From: an uncultured Pirellulaceae bacterium
GTDB taxonomy: Bacteria; Planctomycetota; Planctomycetia; Pirellulales; Pirellulaceae
Assembly (NCBI GenBank): GCA_938083195.1
Contig: CALKCK010000001.1
Coordinates: 62,001 to 126,000 of the forward strand
Reading direction: 5' to 3'
DNA: 64,000 nucleotides
Position numbers and translations under genes: made by a program. Shown here one piece after another: positions 47,366 through 55,797 of the stretch; position 1 is the stretch's first letter, and every line of letters begins with the position of its first letter. The notes under the pieces are model-generated. The model saw only the letters and a list, made by a program, of their open reading frames with translations, was not told where the DNA came from and made no database searches.

Positions 47366-48313
47366 CTACTCGATTCCAAAGGAACGCCGTAAAACGTCGT
47401 GTCTAATCTCACCGACATCCCAAACGGTGCCCGTTGCCTGATTATCAATCCTCACGCTTGCAGGACTGAATAGCATTTTGTCGATTTTGTAAAAATCTTT
47501 GTTATACCGCTCAAAAATATCTAGGAAGGGAGCCCCGAATTCCGAGGAACTAGAACTCGGCAGCAGATCGATAACAGCGTTGACGGCATCGTCGGTAGTA
47601 TCGACGACGATCTCAACTCTTCCGCCATAGAGAATCGCATCGTTGGTCCAGCCCAAAGCGGTCATGTCGTCTCCCGCCAACGGTGGCAGCGGTGCCGTTC
47701 CCTTTGCAGAACAGATTGTTCTTAAGTCAAATTGAAGTTCGTTCAACTTGTGCATCGCAACTTCAATGGATCTCGCAACCACTTGAACCGCACCGGGCCA
47801 ACTGGCCGTCCTGGCAACGCAGACGTTTAAGAGATTAGGTTCAATGCCCGACTCTGCAGCCATTTGCTCAAGGATCGCATCGGGTGGCATTTGATTTGAT
47901 TCCAGTACCCCTACCGCTGGCTGCTGCAACGCCGAAAGCTTATAAGCCGTCAATATCTCTTCTTCACCACGCAACATCCGCACCGGGCCACTTCCCATGG
48001 CAAAATAGTCTCCGCACGAAATGGGCCAGCCAGCATACTGGGAACCAATACAAGCAAGCAAAGGCTCATCGGTGCTGACTTCGACCGAGCGAAGCCCCAA
48101 CGGGCCCTCATCATTGCACACAACAATCCGGCCCAAACCTCCCATGCAAATCTGGCCCAAGAGAACTCCCGCATCCAAACTTCCTGCTCGCCCTACCGCA
48201 AAATCTAAAACCCGCGAACAGCTCTCAGAGTCTAACCTAATTCCCAACGCGTCTCGATTTGAGACTGCCATTTCAAATAACTGGTGAGCCAATTGGTTGG
48301 GCTGCTGATCCAT
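47366..48313 (-). CDS. mch: Methenyltetrahydromethanopterin cyclohydrolase Mch
   Basis: Mch converts methenyl- to formyl-tetrahydromethanopterin in the C1 transfer pathway found in methanogens, methylotrophs and planctomycetes. The 315-residue protein has the family segments LLGQICMGGLGRIVV, PLLACIGSQYAGWPIS, YFAMGSGPVRML, TNDAILYGGRVEIVVD, and DFYKIDKMLFSPASV. Length is normal. It is co-transcribed with the RimK-like gene downstream, which supports a cofactor-related role. Other H4MPT genes (fae, mtd, fhc) are not in the window. Confidence 0.96.
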   Translation of the reverse strand: MDQQPNQLAHQLFEMAVSNRDALGIRLDSESCSRVLDFAVGRAGSLDAGVLLGQICMGGLGRIVVCNDEGPLGLRSVEVSTDEPLLACIGSQYAGWPISCGDYFAMGSGPVRMLRGEEEILTAYKLSALQQPAVGVLESNQMPPDAILEQMAAESGIEPNLLNVCVARTASWPGAVQVVARSIEVAMHKLNELQFDLRTICSAKGTAPLPPLAGDDMTALGWTNDAILYGGRVEIVVDTTDDAVNAVIDLLPSSSSSEFGAPFLDIFERYNKDFYKIDKMLFSPASVRIDNQATGTVWDVGEIRHDVLRRSFGIE

Positions 48314-48429
48314 CTAAAATCTCTATAAATACTCAATGAGAACGCGGAGCCTCCAACGTCAAGACTCGCTTCGACAACGCCAATTTAAATTCTAAACAGG
48401 TGCTTAACCAAGTTGTGAAAACTTACGAA

Positions 48430-49485
48430 TTAAGCGTCCTCTTTATCTACCGGAAAATATTCTTCAACCACCGCATAGAATTCTTCAGCCGTACTTACTT
48501 TCGCAACATGTGTACGGAAATGACGAGCGCCGAACCGCCCCTGTGCGTAACAACACGCATATCTACGCATTAGCTGCGCTCCCTTGCTTTCGCCAAATCT
48601 TTGCACGATCAAATCAAAATGATGCAGCAAACATGTTTTTTGTTCGGCCAAAGAGGGGTCAGCAGGAACCGGTTCACCTAATAGTGCAGCCTTGCATTGA
48701 GCGAAAAGCCAAGGCCTGCCAAGACAGGCTCTCGCAATCATCACGCCGTCAACATCGTAATTTTGAAACGCATGCAATACCTTTTGATGGCTATCGAGGT
48801 CGCCATTTCCAATCAAAGGAATCTTTTTCAAATACGGCCGGATTTCTGAAATTCGATCCCAATCGGAATGCCCTCTGAACATATCTTGTGCAGTTCTTCC
48901 ATGGACCGTCAACGCCGCCGCACCGGACCCCTCCACCACTTGAGCTACATCGATCGCATTAATGTTATCCCGCGTACAACCCAAACGAATCTTGGCTGTT
49001 ACGGGCGTTGGAGCGCAAGCTTTTACGACCTCAGAGATAATCTCACCCATTTTGTCGGGCGTCCGCAAGAGATAGCTCCCGCTTTTCGCCTTTTCGGTCA
49101 CTTGCTTGACTGGACATCCAAAGTTGATGTCAACAATGCTGACTTTATAATCCTCAACCAGACGCCGACCAACTTTGGCCATTGTCTCTGGCTGATTATC
49201 CCAAATTTGAACCGCTAACGGACGCGGTTCGTCACGAACTCCCCAAAGCCGTTCAGGATGCTCAGGAGTATTCTCGTCCAACCAGACAAATCCTCTCGCA
49301 TTGACCATTTCAGTCGCGATCAACCCTGAACCGCCGTATTCGCGAACAATCTGCCGGAAAGCGTAATTGGTAAATCCAGCCATGGGCGCTTGTAAAATTG
49401 GTGGATCAACCGTAACGTTGCCAATGGAGATTGGCTTGACGTTCGGGAGAACAAATTTCGGTACTTGGGAATTCGTAGCGTCCAT
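48430..49485 (-). CDS. dusB: tRNA-dihydrouridine synthase (DusB-type)
   Basis: This FMN enzyme reduces uridines in the D-loop of tRNA. The 351-residue protein has PPILQAPMAGFTNYAFR, VDINFGCPVKQVT with the catalytic Cys, VTAKIRLGC, LTVHGRTAQDMFRG, GNGDLDSHQKVL and DGVMIARACLGRPWLF, followed by the helical tRNA-binding domain. It is a monocistronic-looking gene, starting at ATG 49485. DusB is the closest branch by these motifs. Confidence 0.93.
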   Translation of the reverse strand: MDATNSQVPKFVLPNVKPISIGNVTVDPPILQAPMAGFTNYAFRQIVREYGGSGLIATEMVNARGFVWLDENTPEHPERLWGVRDEPRPLAVQIWDNQPETMAKVGRRLVEDYKVSIVDINFGCPVKQVTEKAKSGSYLLRTPDKMGEIISEVVKACAPTPVTAKIRLGCTRDNINAIDVAQVVEGSGAAALTVHGRTAQDMFRGHSDWDRISEIRPYLKKIPLIGNGDLDSHQKVLHAFQNYDVDGVMIARACLGRPWLFAQCKAALLGEPVPADPSLAEQKTCLLHHFDLIVQRFGESKGAQLMRRYACCYAQGRFGARHFRTHVAKVSTAEEFYAVVEEYFPVDKEDA

Positions 49486-49576
49486 AAATCAATCTTGAAA
49501 GACATCGGTCTCTGCGCCAATAGCTAACTCATGCTAACGTGCTGGAAAACAGACAACTTCCCATTTAACGATCGAT

Positions 49577-49963
49577 ATGAAAACCCCTCCCATCCCCCCG
49601 AACGAGCCTGACGACGAAAATTCTCGTTGTGTCGTTTTATTTCATCAGGGCGGGGCCGTGGATCACTGGGATCTGATGCTGGAGGTCGACAACACACTCT
49701 GGACATGGCATTTAGAGGAATTGCCTGCCCCCGACAAACCAGTCTTGGGCGAAAGAATCCCTGATCATCGAACGCATTACCTTGACTACGAAGGCCTCGT
49801 TTCCAATAACCGCGGAACCGTCAACCGAGTCCGATCAGGCCAGTATCGATGGATTCGGTCGTCCGCAAATCAAGTTGCAGTTCTCAATTTCGAAAACGAA
49901 TCATGGAACCTGTTATTGGAAGATGACAAACCAATAGCCAAAATCAGTATTACGAGTCAATAA
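49577..49963 (+). CDS. Stand-alone LigD-type 3'-phosphoesterase domain
   Basis: This 128-residue protein corresponds to the phosphoesterase domain that in LigD trims 3' ends during non-homologous end joining. It keeps HWDLMLEVDNTLWTWHL, DHRTHYLDYEG and the Arg-rich NRGTVNRVRSGQY segment. There is no adjacent ligase, primase-polymerase or ku gene, so this is a stand-alone form, a common planctomycete arrangement. ATG 49577 is used. It runs convergent with the TrkA-C gene. Confidence 0.85.
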   Translation: MKTPPIPPNEPDDENSRCVVLFHQGGAVDHWDLMLEVDNTLWTWHLEELPAPDKPVLGERIPDHRTHYLDYEGLVSNNRGTVNRVRSGQYRWIRSSANQVAVLNFENESWNLLLEDDKPIAKISITSQ

Positions 49964-50034
49964 ACGGTACTGAAATCCGAGACGCTTTGAATTATTTTTG
50001 CGAACGTCATCGCTCGCCAGGAAAAATACAGTCT

Positions 50035-50802
50035 CTAGCCATCCAGGTCATTCTCGACATCAGCCGTCGACTTCTGTTGATCCTCGATTGCAGTTCGATG
50101 TGCCTTATCGCCTTGATATCCCCGTTGACGCAGGTCGAGTTCTTCGAGACGAAACTGTGGGCCATAAACAGTCAGCACATCCCCCACATGAACGTCAGTT
50201 TTTCCGTTAGGACTTCCAATGTATTTACCGTTGGCGCGGTGAATGCCTAAAATCAAAACTCCTTCAGCCGAAAGCATGGCATCTGCCAACGTTTTCTCGC
50301 AGACCCAATCTCCCTCGTTTACACAGATTTCAAATACCACAAATCCGTCAGCTAGATGCAAGAGTGAGACGTAATCATGAATGTCCAAATGGGTCCAGCG
50401 GCGTAAAGCGTACGCAATCAATCTCTCAATCCCTTGATCGAACCAACGTCGTGTGCCAATGCCCCACAAGGTCGCCAAGACACCAGACAAAAGTGCTACC
50501 CGATAGAATAGATCTTTATCGTTCGTGGAAACCGTTGCAAAGGTTCCCATCATGGACGCGATCACAACGGCAATACCTACGTTGCCCAAGGTCATCAGAG
50601 TCGAAAGAATACGCCGCCGCACAGGATGGTTAACGACCTGTTCAGATTCACTCGTCGTGAAACCGACCCCCGTATATGCGGACTTCGCCTGAAAACGAGC
50701 CGAATCCTGCGCCATTCCAGTCAGTGACAATGCCACCGAACCGATTCGTGTCACCAGAAACGAAACGATTAGCGTGCAAACCAAAGCAAAAAAAGCTGCC
50801 AC
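50035..50802 (-). CDS. Membrane protein with C-terminal TrkA-C domain
   Basis: The protein has about 255 residues. GTG 50802 is chosen since AGGAGG (50809-50814) is six bases upstream; an earlier GTG at 50826 would include that site within the coding frame. The N-terminal part has about three membrane helices with SAYTGVGFTTSES between the first two, a segment reminiscent of the pore region of ion transporters. The C-terminal half (about residues 155-245) is a TrkA-C type ligand domain (VVFEICVNEGDWVCEKTLADAML, GVLILGIHRANGKYIGSPNG). It may gate ion flux on nucleotide binding. It converges with the LigD-like gene. Confidence 0.8.
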   Translation of the reverse strand: MAAFFALVCTLIVSFLVTRIGSVALSLTGMAQDSARFQAKSAYTGVGFTTSESEQVVNHPVRRRILSTLMTLGNVGIAVVIASMMGTFATVSTNDKDLFYRVALLSGVLATLWGIGTRRWFDQGIERLIAYALRRWTHLDIHDYVSLLHLADGFVVFEICVNEGDWVCEKTLADAMLSAEGVLILGIHRANGKYIGSPNGKTDVHVGDVLTVYGPQFRLEELDLRQRGYQGDKAHRTAIEDQQKSTADVENDLDG

Positions 50803-50974
50803 TGACTTCCTCCTGACAACAATCACTCGAACGGAACGTTGCTACTTCCATCTTCAGAAATAGATGACCATGAAATCTGTTAGATCAGATGGAAATCACA
50901 ACGAAATACAAAACCTGCAGCGATGCAAGTAAAGGTTACCTGCACGGCCACTGATGATGCAAATATTCTACAAT

Positions 50975-50998
50975 GATCTGATCATTAATGATCAGATC
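50975..50998. repeat. Perfect 24-bp palindrome just past the helicase stop
   Basis: A perfect inverted repeat with left arm GATCTGATCATT lies two bases beyond the stop of the DEAD-box helicase gene. In mRNA it would form a 10-bp stem with a four-base loop. No U-tract follows on either strand, so it is not a standard terminator. It may protect the 3' end or bind a protein. Confidence 0.6.
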
Positions 50999-51000
50999 CA

Positions 51001-53745
51001 TTAGCGGATTTTGACGTACTTTTTCATTGGACTCGATGGCTTAGCGCCTGCTTTCCGTTTAGCCTGAACTCGAGTTGCAGCTTTGGATTTCTTGGCAGGC
51101 TTGCTTCGCCCTTTGTCAAAACTTGATTTTTGACCAGAGTATTTACTTCCCTCGTCCCGAGAAAAACGATCCTTTTTCTCGCCTCGTTCAGTCCGCTGAA
51201 CCGTCGCATTACTCTTTTTCTTTGTCGGTTTCTTATCCGAGAACTTCTTTCGAACCGATCCTTCACTGAACGGTTTACGATTTTCGCTTACCGTCGTTTT
51301 ACGTGCTGAAGCAGTTCGATCTGGAGCCGTTCGTGCTGAAGCAGTTCGATCGGGAGCCGTTCGTTCGGGACTTTTGCGATCATAATCCCGACCTCGGCCT
51401 TCACTGGCACCCTCATGATGCGCCTTTGGCCGACCGGGACCGCGTTCAAAACGTTTCCCGTTTCCACGTTTATCCCCAAATCGTTTATCCCCAAATCGTT
51501 TATCTCCAGATCGCTTATCTCCAAATCGCTTGTCCCCAAATCGCTTATCCGAGCGGTTTCCACGGGCTTGTGAACCACCCGCACCTCTTCCGCCGGCAGG
51601 TCGAGAATATTTCTGATCAGACTTGCTAATGCCTAACGCTTGACCGGATACATAAACATGTTTGAGGTGATTAATCACATCAGCATTCAATTCACTTGGA
51701 AGCAAAATGGTACTGAATTTATCAAAGATATTGATTCGGCCAATTTGATCGTTATTTAAATCTGCTTCGTTGGTAATTGCACCCACAATATTCCCAGGCC
51801 CCACTCCGTGTTCGCGCCCCACTTCAATTCGATAAAGTGTCATTGGCCCACGTTCCCGGCCTGCATCTTTTTTCCTGTTCGTCTTGCGATCTTTCAATTC
51901 CTTGAGCAACAATGGAATCTGCCCCTGCGCCATCACCCCAAGAGAGGCAGCAATTTGCTCAATTGACAATTCAGAATCATCTTTCAGTTCGTTGACAAGC
52001 TGAGTGAAAAACTTGACATCTCCGTGACTGCTGGCTTTAACCACTTGCTCTTTAAAATTTCCAATACGAATCTGGTTAATTTCATCAATTGACTTTGGCT
52101 TAAACGTTTCGATTCGCTGATTGGTCGCTCGCTGCAACCGGCTCAATTTTCCTTTTTCCTTTGGCTCTACAAAGAGAATCGCATTTCCGTTTCGTCCGGC
52201 TCGCCCGGTTCGACCAATTCGATGCACGTAGGCTTCGGTATCGTGTGGGAAGTCGTAATTAATGACGTGGCTAATTCGTTGAACGTCTAAGCCTCTCGCC
52301 GCGACATCCGTTGCCACAACCACATTAATGCGACCCGACTTTAATTGGTTTACAGTTCGCTCGCGCTGGGCTTGCGGTATGTCACCATTAAGCGGGGATG
52401 CGATAATGCCTCGCTGGACTAATCCTTCAGAAACCACAATTGTCGAATTTCGTGTTTTCACAAAAATGATCACGCCATCGCTCTCTTCGGTCTCAAGAAT
52501 TCGAACCAACCGTTCCAATTTCTCTCGGGCTGAAACGAAAACACACGTCTGAGCAATCGATTCAGCTGTTGCCGTTTTACTTTTGATGGCAATGTGTGCT
52601 GGATTTTGCAAATAATTCTTTGCAATCCGTTGAATTGGTGGTGGCAAAGTCGCAGAGAAAGAAAGAATCTGCCGCTCCCGAGGGAGCTGCTCCAAAATCC
52701 ACTCGACGTCATCGATGAAGCCCATTCTTAGCATTTCGTCCGCCTCATCAAGGACGAGGGTTTTCAAATTCCGCAAATCCAATGTTTTCCGACGCAAGTG
52801 ATCCATGACTCGACCCGGAGTTCCCACCACGACCTGAACGCCGCGGTTGAGTGCTCGTAACTGTGTTTCATAACTCTGACCACCATAAATGGTCACCGCT
52901 CGGAAATTTTCAATTCCAGTCGCATATTTTTCAAAGGCGGCAGTCACTTGGATAGCCAATTCACGCGTGGGTGCAAGCACCAAGACTTGCGGGCGATTCT
53001 GCGACATATCAATTCTGGAAAGTAATGGCCAAGCGAATGCCGCCGTTTTACCAGAACCTGTCTCGGCTTGACCCATTAGATCTCGTCCCGAGAGAATTAC
53101 GGGAACTGCCTGGGCTTGAATGGGCGACGGAGTTTCGTAACCCACTTTTTTGATCGCTTTAAGAACTGCCGGACCAAGTCCCATTTCCTCGAATAAATTA
53201 CGAGACTCTTTCGGTTCGACTACCGGTTCAGGTGCGGCCACCGCTTCAGGTGCGGCGACAGTTTCAGGTGCGGCCACTGCTTCAGGTGCGACCACAGTTT
53301 CAGTTTCTTGCTCCACTGATTCTGGAACCACAACGGTTTCCTTGGGCGATTCCAAATCTTCAGTCGCCAAAAACGGGTCCTCGACAGCACTCGTGCTCGA
53401 CGCAACCGGAACTTCGGTTGGCTCGACAGGCGTCTCTGCCTCGACTTCAACGGTGGGTTTTTGCTTCGGTTTTTCACCAAGTAAAATGGCAACTTCCTCA
53501 GCTGGATCGATCGACAGCGAATCGACAAACAGGCCCGCTTGTACCTTGGGAGTCTCTTCCACAGAGTCCGCCACAACGTTTTCAGGCTCGACTTGCCCTT
53601 CCACGACGACTTCGACCGGTACGGGAACCTGATTGGCGTTACTTTCTTCCTGAGAAACGACTTGAACTACCGTCGTTTTGGGAGGAACTGAACTGCTATC
53701 AGAAGGATTTGAAGACGTAGAACCACCAGAAACATCATTAGACAT
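51001..53745 (-). CDS. DEAD-box RNA helicase with long N- and C-terminal extensions
   Basis: This 914-residue RNA helicase is of the DeaD/CsdA type. Residues about 1-180 form an acidic Pro/Val/Glu extension with the repeat APEAVAAPETV. The helicase core (about 185-560) shows the Q motif FEEMGLGPAVLKAIKKVGYE, AETGSGKTAA, PTRELA, GTPGR, DEADEML, SAT, and HRIGRTGRAGR. A DbpA-like RNA-binding domain follows (TLYRIEVGREHGVGPGNIVG, about 640-720). A basic RG/KR-rich tail contains five- and ten-residue repeats (RFGDK, APDRTASAR). ATG 53745 is used. Such proteins assist ribosome assembly and cold adaptation. The repeats suggest recent expansion by slippage. Confidence 0.94.
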   Translation of the reverse strand: MSNDVSGGSTSSNPSDSSSVPPKTTVVQVVSQEESNANQVPVPVEVVVEGQVEPENVVADSVEETPKVQAGLFVDSLSIDPAEEVAILLGEKPKQKPTVEVEAETPVEPTEVPVASSTSAVEDPFLATEDLESPKETVVVPESVEQETETVVAPEAVAAPETVAAPEAVAAPEPVVEPKESRNLFEEMGLGPAVLKAIKKVGYETPSPIQAQAVPVILSGRDLMGQAETGSGKTAAFAWPLLSRIDMSQNRPQVLVLAPTRELAIQVTAAFEKYATGIENFRAVTIYGGQSYETQLRALNRGVQVVVGTPGRVMDHLRRKTLDLRNLKTLVLDEADEMLRMGFIDDVEWILEQLPRERQILSFSATLPPPIQRIAKNYLQNPAHIAIKSKTATAESIAQTCVFVSAREKLERLVRILETEESDGVIIFVKTRNSTIVVSEGLVQRGIIASPLNGDIPQAQRERTVNQLKSGRINVVVATDVAARGLDVQRISHVINYDFPHDTEAYVHRIGRTGRAGRNGNAILFVEPKEKGKLSRLQRATNQRIETFKPKSIDEINQIRIGNFKEQVVKASSHGDVKFFTQLVNELKDDSELSIEQIAASLGVMAQGQIPLLLKELKDRKTNRKKDAGRERGPMTLYRIEVGREHGVGPGNIVGAITNEADLNNDQIGRINIFDKFSTILLPSELNADVINHLKHVYVSGQALGISKSDQKYSRPAGGRGAGGSQARGNRSDKRFGDKRFGDKRSGDKRFGDKRFGDKRGNGKRFERGPGRPKAHHEGASEGRGRDYDRKSPERTAPDRTASARTAPDRTASARKTTVSENRKPFSEGSVRKKFSDKKPTKKKSNATVQRTERGEKKDRFSRDEGSKYSGQKSSFDKGRSKPAKKSKAATRVQAKRKAGAKPSSPMKKYVKIR
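51302..51361. repeat. Two 30-bp tandem repeats in helicase tail
   Basis: Two nearly identical 30-bp units (51302-51331 and 51332-51361) differ at one or two bases and encode a ten-residue unit built on RTASARTAPD in the basic C-terminal tail of the helicase. Confidence 0.75.
51466..51555. repeat. Six 15-bp tandem repeats in helicase tail
   Basis: Six consecutive 15-bp units (51466-51555), each close to TCGTTTATCCCCAAA, encode about five copies of FGDKR in the C-terminal tail of the helicase. The high DNA identity points to recent replication slippage. Confidence 0.8.
53225..53296. repeat. Four 18-bp tandem repeats in helicase N-terminus
   Basis: Four 18-bp units (53225-53242, 53243-53260, 53261-53278, 53279-53296) of the type GCTTCAGGTGCGGCCACC encode the repeated six-residue unit VAAPEA/TVAAPE in the acidic N-terminal extension of the helicase. 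Confidence 0.75.
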
Positions 53746-54254
53746 TTGCTAAACCACTTAATTAAATTGTTAAAAATACACATCCCAATCGTTTCGAAAA
53801 CGAATGGGCGAGAAGCGGATGCTTCTCTGATACCTAGCGGTCAAAAGTGATTATCAACGCTACCACTTTTTGTTCCGCAGAGTCTCGTGCAATTCCAACT
53901 ACCTAACCAAGGTTTTTGCGTGAGACGCGTTCGGTTCAATTTTCGCCGGGGCTTCGTAACTCTCGATGGTAACCAAGGCACCATTTTCCAAGCATGTCGG
54001 TTAACCATGGGCTTCACAAAAAATTGGTGAAACCCGTTCTAGAAAAATGACAGCAACGAAGTCGCTTTCGGCGAGCTAAAAGAATACGCAAGCGTCTAGA
54101 AAAAGAGAAGGGCTTTCTCACGGATTTAACGAAATAGTCTCGCACCAGCTCGGCGGTTCCCTTCGAAGACGCCGGAATTATCGTTCTAACCACCACGAAA
54201 ATAACCAAACGCCGATCAACCGTCGCCCACAGGAACCAATTCAGAGTCTCGGAA
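53746..54254. other. 509-bp gap upstream of the helicase gene
   Basis: This gap lies between the solute-binding lipoprotein gene and the helicase gene, both on the minus strand. A small open frame (54014-54208, minus) has only a TTG start and a very basic composition, and I do not accept it. A hairpin TTCAC/GTGAA occurs at about 54013-54032. The gap could hold a long 5' leader for the helicase mRNA, as in cold-shock-controlled genes. Confidence 0.35.
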
Positions 54255-55787
54255 TCAAATACCAGTTACCTTCCGCAAACGCTTTCGCTGGCTTTCTCGC
54301 CCAATTTCATCAGTAATTTCATCCCATCGCCAAGCCACAGCATCGAGAGCCACTTGGGCCTCTGCTTCACCAGCAATAACCCGGCGAACTGCGATATCAA
54401 GTACCTCGAGATACCGCGACGCCTGCGGAATGCGGGGAAACATCAAAACAACCGCTCTTTGATGATTCTGTTCAATTACATCGGCATACTCAAAAGCGGC
54501 TGACTCTGGAACCCAATCCCCCGTCCAACGCAACATCTCTCCAAGATGGCTTGCACGAAAGGGACCGCTAATTGCACACTCCGCCATAGTAACTTTACTG
54601 ATTGCTTTATCGGGAAGCCACTTCAGAAACCCCCACGCTGTTTGCTCGTTCAGACTTTCCTTGGCCACCGATGCAACCAAACCCGAAAAACCAATCAGCC
54701 CAACACGTTTCTCATCGGACTTTTTACGGATAATCCAGCGTTCCGATTTCTGATCGTACCAACGCAAAGCCCCGGGAAGGGGATGGACTGAAAAATCAGT
54801 AATGGTCTGTTCAGGAATCAATTTCTCAGTCGTCAATTTTTCACTGCCTTCTTCCTCTACGAGTTGATTCAAACTAGGGTCGAAAGCTATCGAAGGCCAT
54901 GACATTGCAATGGCCGATTTCCCACCCTGCATTAACCGAAACACGCCCGCGGGATCCAATTCGTAAGAACGCTCACTCGCAATCGACTTCAACTGTTCGA
55001 GCGCCTCAACGAAGGGAGGTAAATTAATTAACGGCTGAATATTTTCTCGATCGAACACAGTCGACAATTTCCCGCGATTGCACACCGACGGCGCGGCCCT
55101 AGCTAAAAAGGTCCAAGCTGCCCAACTCTCTGCCAGTGGCATGTCGACTTTTGCGAGATACTGAAACCCATCCGGATTCCCCTCATCATACGACGAAATC
55201 TGCGAAAGGGCTCGCCCCATCCTCGACCAGTTGGTGGGAATAGACTTTTCACTCACCACCTTGGAATTAACCAGCAAAGAAAAATTAGGGGCTCCCAACG
55301 GAACAGCCCACGTTTCACCCTCATGCCGAATTACCGAAATACGAAAATGCTTCAGCAACCCAATCTTGTTAAAATCTGATGATTGAATCAAGTCAGTTGG
55401 CACTTTTCGAATGCGAGCTCGATTCACCAGCTCTGCAATCATCTCTGGAGGATAGACCAAAACATCAACGGCCAAGTCTTCCGGGGCATCAAAATCATTG
55501 GCGATGAAATCCTCAACGGACATTCCAACTAGCTCTAATTCACCATCTTCAAGCGCCCTCCACTGCCTCGCAATCCGATCACCAACTCCCTCATCTCCAA
55601 CAACCAACATTACCAGTGGATCTGGTTTAACAACGATGGTTTCTGGCATTGCTAGTTTTGGTTCCACCGTTTCATTACAGCCGACCAACGTTGAAAGCAC
55701 ACAGAACCCGATGAGTAAAATCGCCACGGGAACGGACGTACTTCGGTAGAACATTTTTCGGATATTTGTCTTCAAGTGAATTTCCAT
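54255..55787 (-). CDS. Extracellular solute-binding-like lipoprotein
   Basis: The protein of about 510 residues has a lipoprotein signal (VAILLIGFCVLSTLVGC, lipobox LVGC) and a fold similar to family-1 solute-binding proteins (VDVLVYPPEMIAELV, WAVPLGAPNFSLLVNSKVV, AWGFLKWLPDKA). No ABC permease or ATPase is encoded nearby, so a transport role would need partners elsewhere. ATG 55787 lies 10 bp after the stop of the propeller-like gene, suggesting an operon. ATG 55754 is an alternative start that still gives a full signal. Confidence 0.8.
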   Translation of the reverse strand: MEIHLKTNIRKMFYRSTSVPVAILLIGFCVLSTLVGCNETVEPKLAMPETIVVKPDPLVMLVVGDEGVGDRIARQWRALEDGELELVGMSVEDFIANDFDAPEDLAVDVLVYPPEMIAELVNRARIRKVPTDLIQSSDFNKIGLLKHFRISVIRHEGETWAVPLGAPNFSLLVNSKVVSEKSIPTNWSRMGRALSQISSYDEGNPDGFQYLAKVDMPLAESWAAWTFLARAAPSVCNRGKLSTVFDRENIQPLINLPPFVEALEQLKSIASERSYELDPAGVFRLMQGGKSAIAMSWPSIAFDPSLNQLVEEEGSEKLTTEKLIPEQTITDFSVHPLPGALRWYDQKSERWIIRKKSDEKRVGLIGFSGLVASVAKESLNEQTAWGFLKWLPDKAISKVTMAECAISGPFRASHLGEMLRWTGDWVPESAAFEYADVIEQNHQRAVVLMFPRIPQASRYLEVLDIAVRRVIAGEAEAQVALDAVAWRWDEITDEIGRESQRKRLRKVTGI

Positions 55788-55797
55788 AACTAATAAA

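Noticed and set aside
51466-51555. Regular repeats that might suggest a CRISPR array
   Set aside because: Units are contiguous 15-bp copies without spacers and lie inside a coding frame.
53150-53632. Ser/Thr/Ala-rich open frame opposite the helicase N-terminus
   Set aside because: It is the complement of the repeat-rich acidic tail of the helicase; the low-complexity pattern is a shadow of those repeats.
54014-54208. Short basic open frame in the helicase upstream gap
   Set aside because: TTG start without ribosome site, no family, extreme Arg/Phe content.
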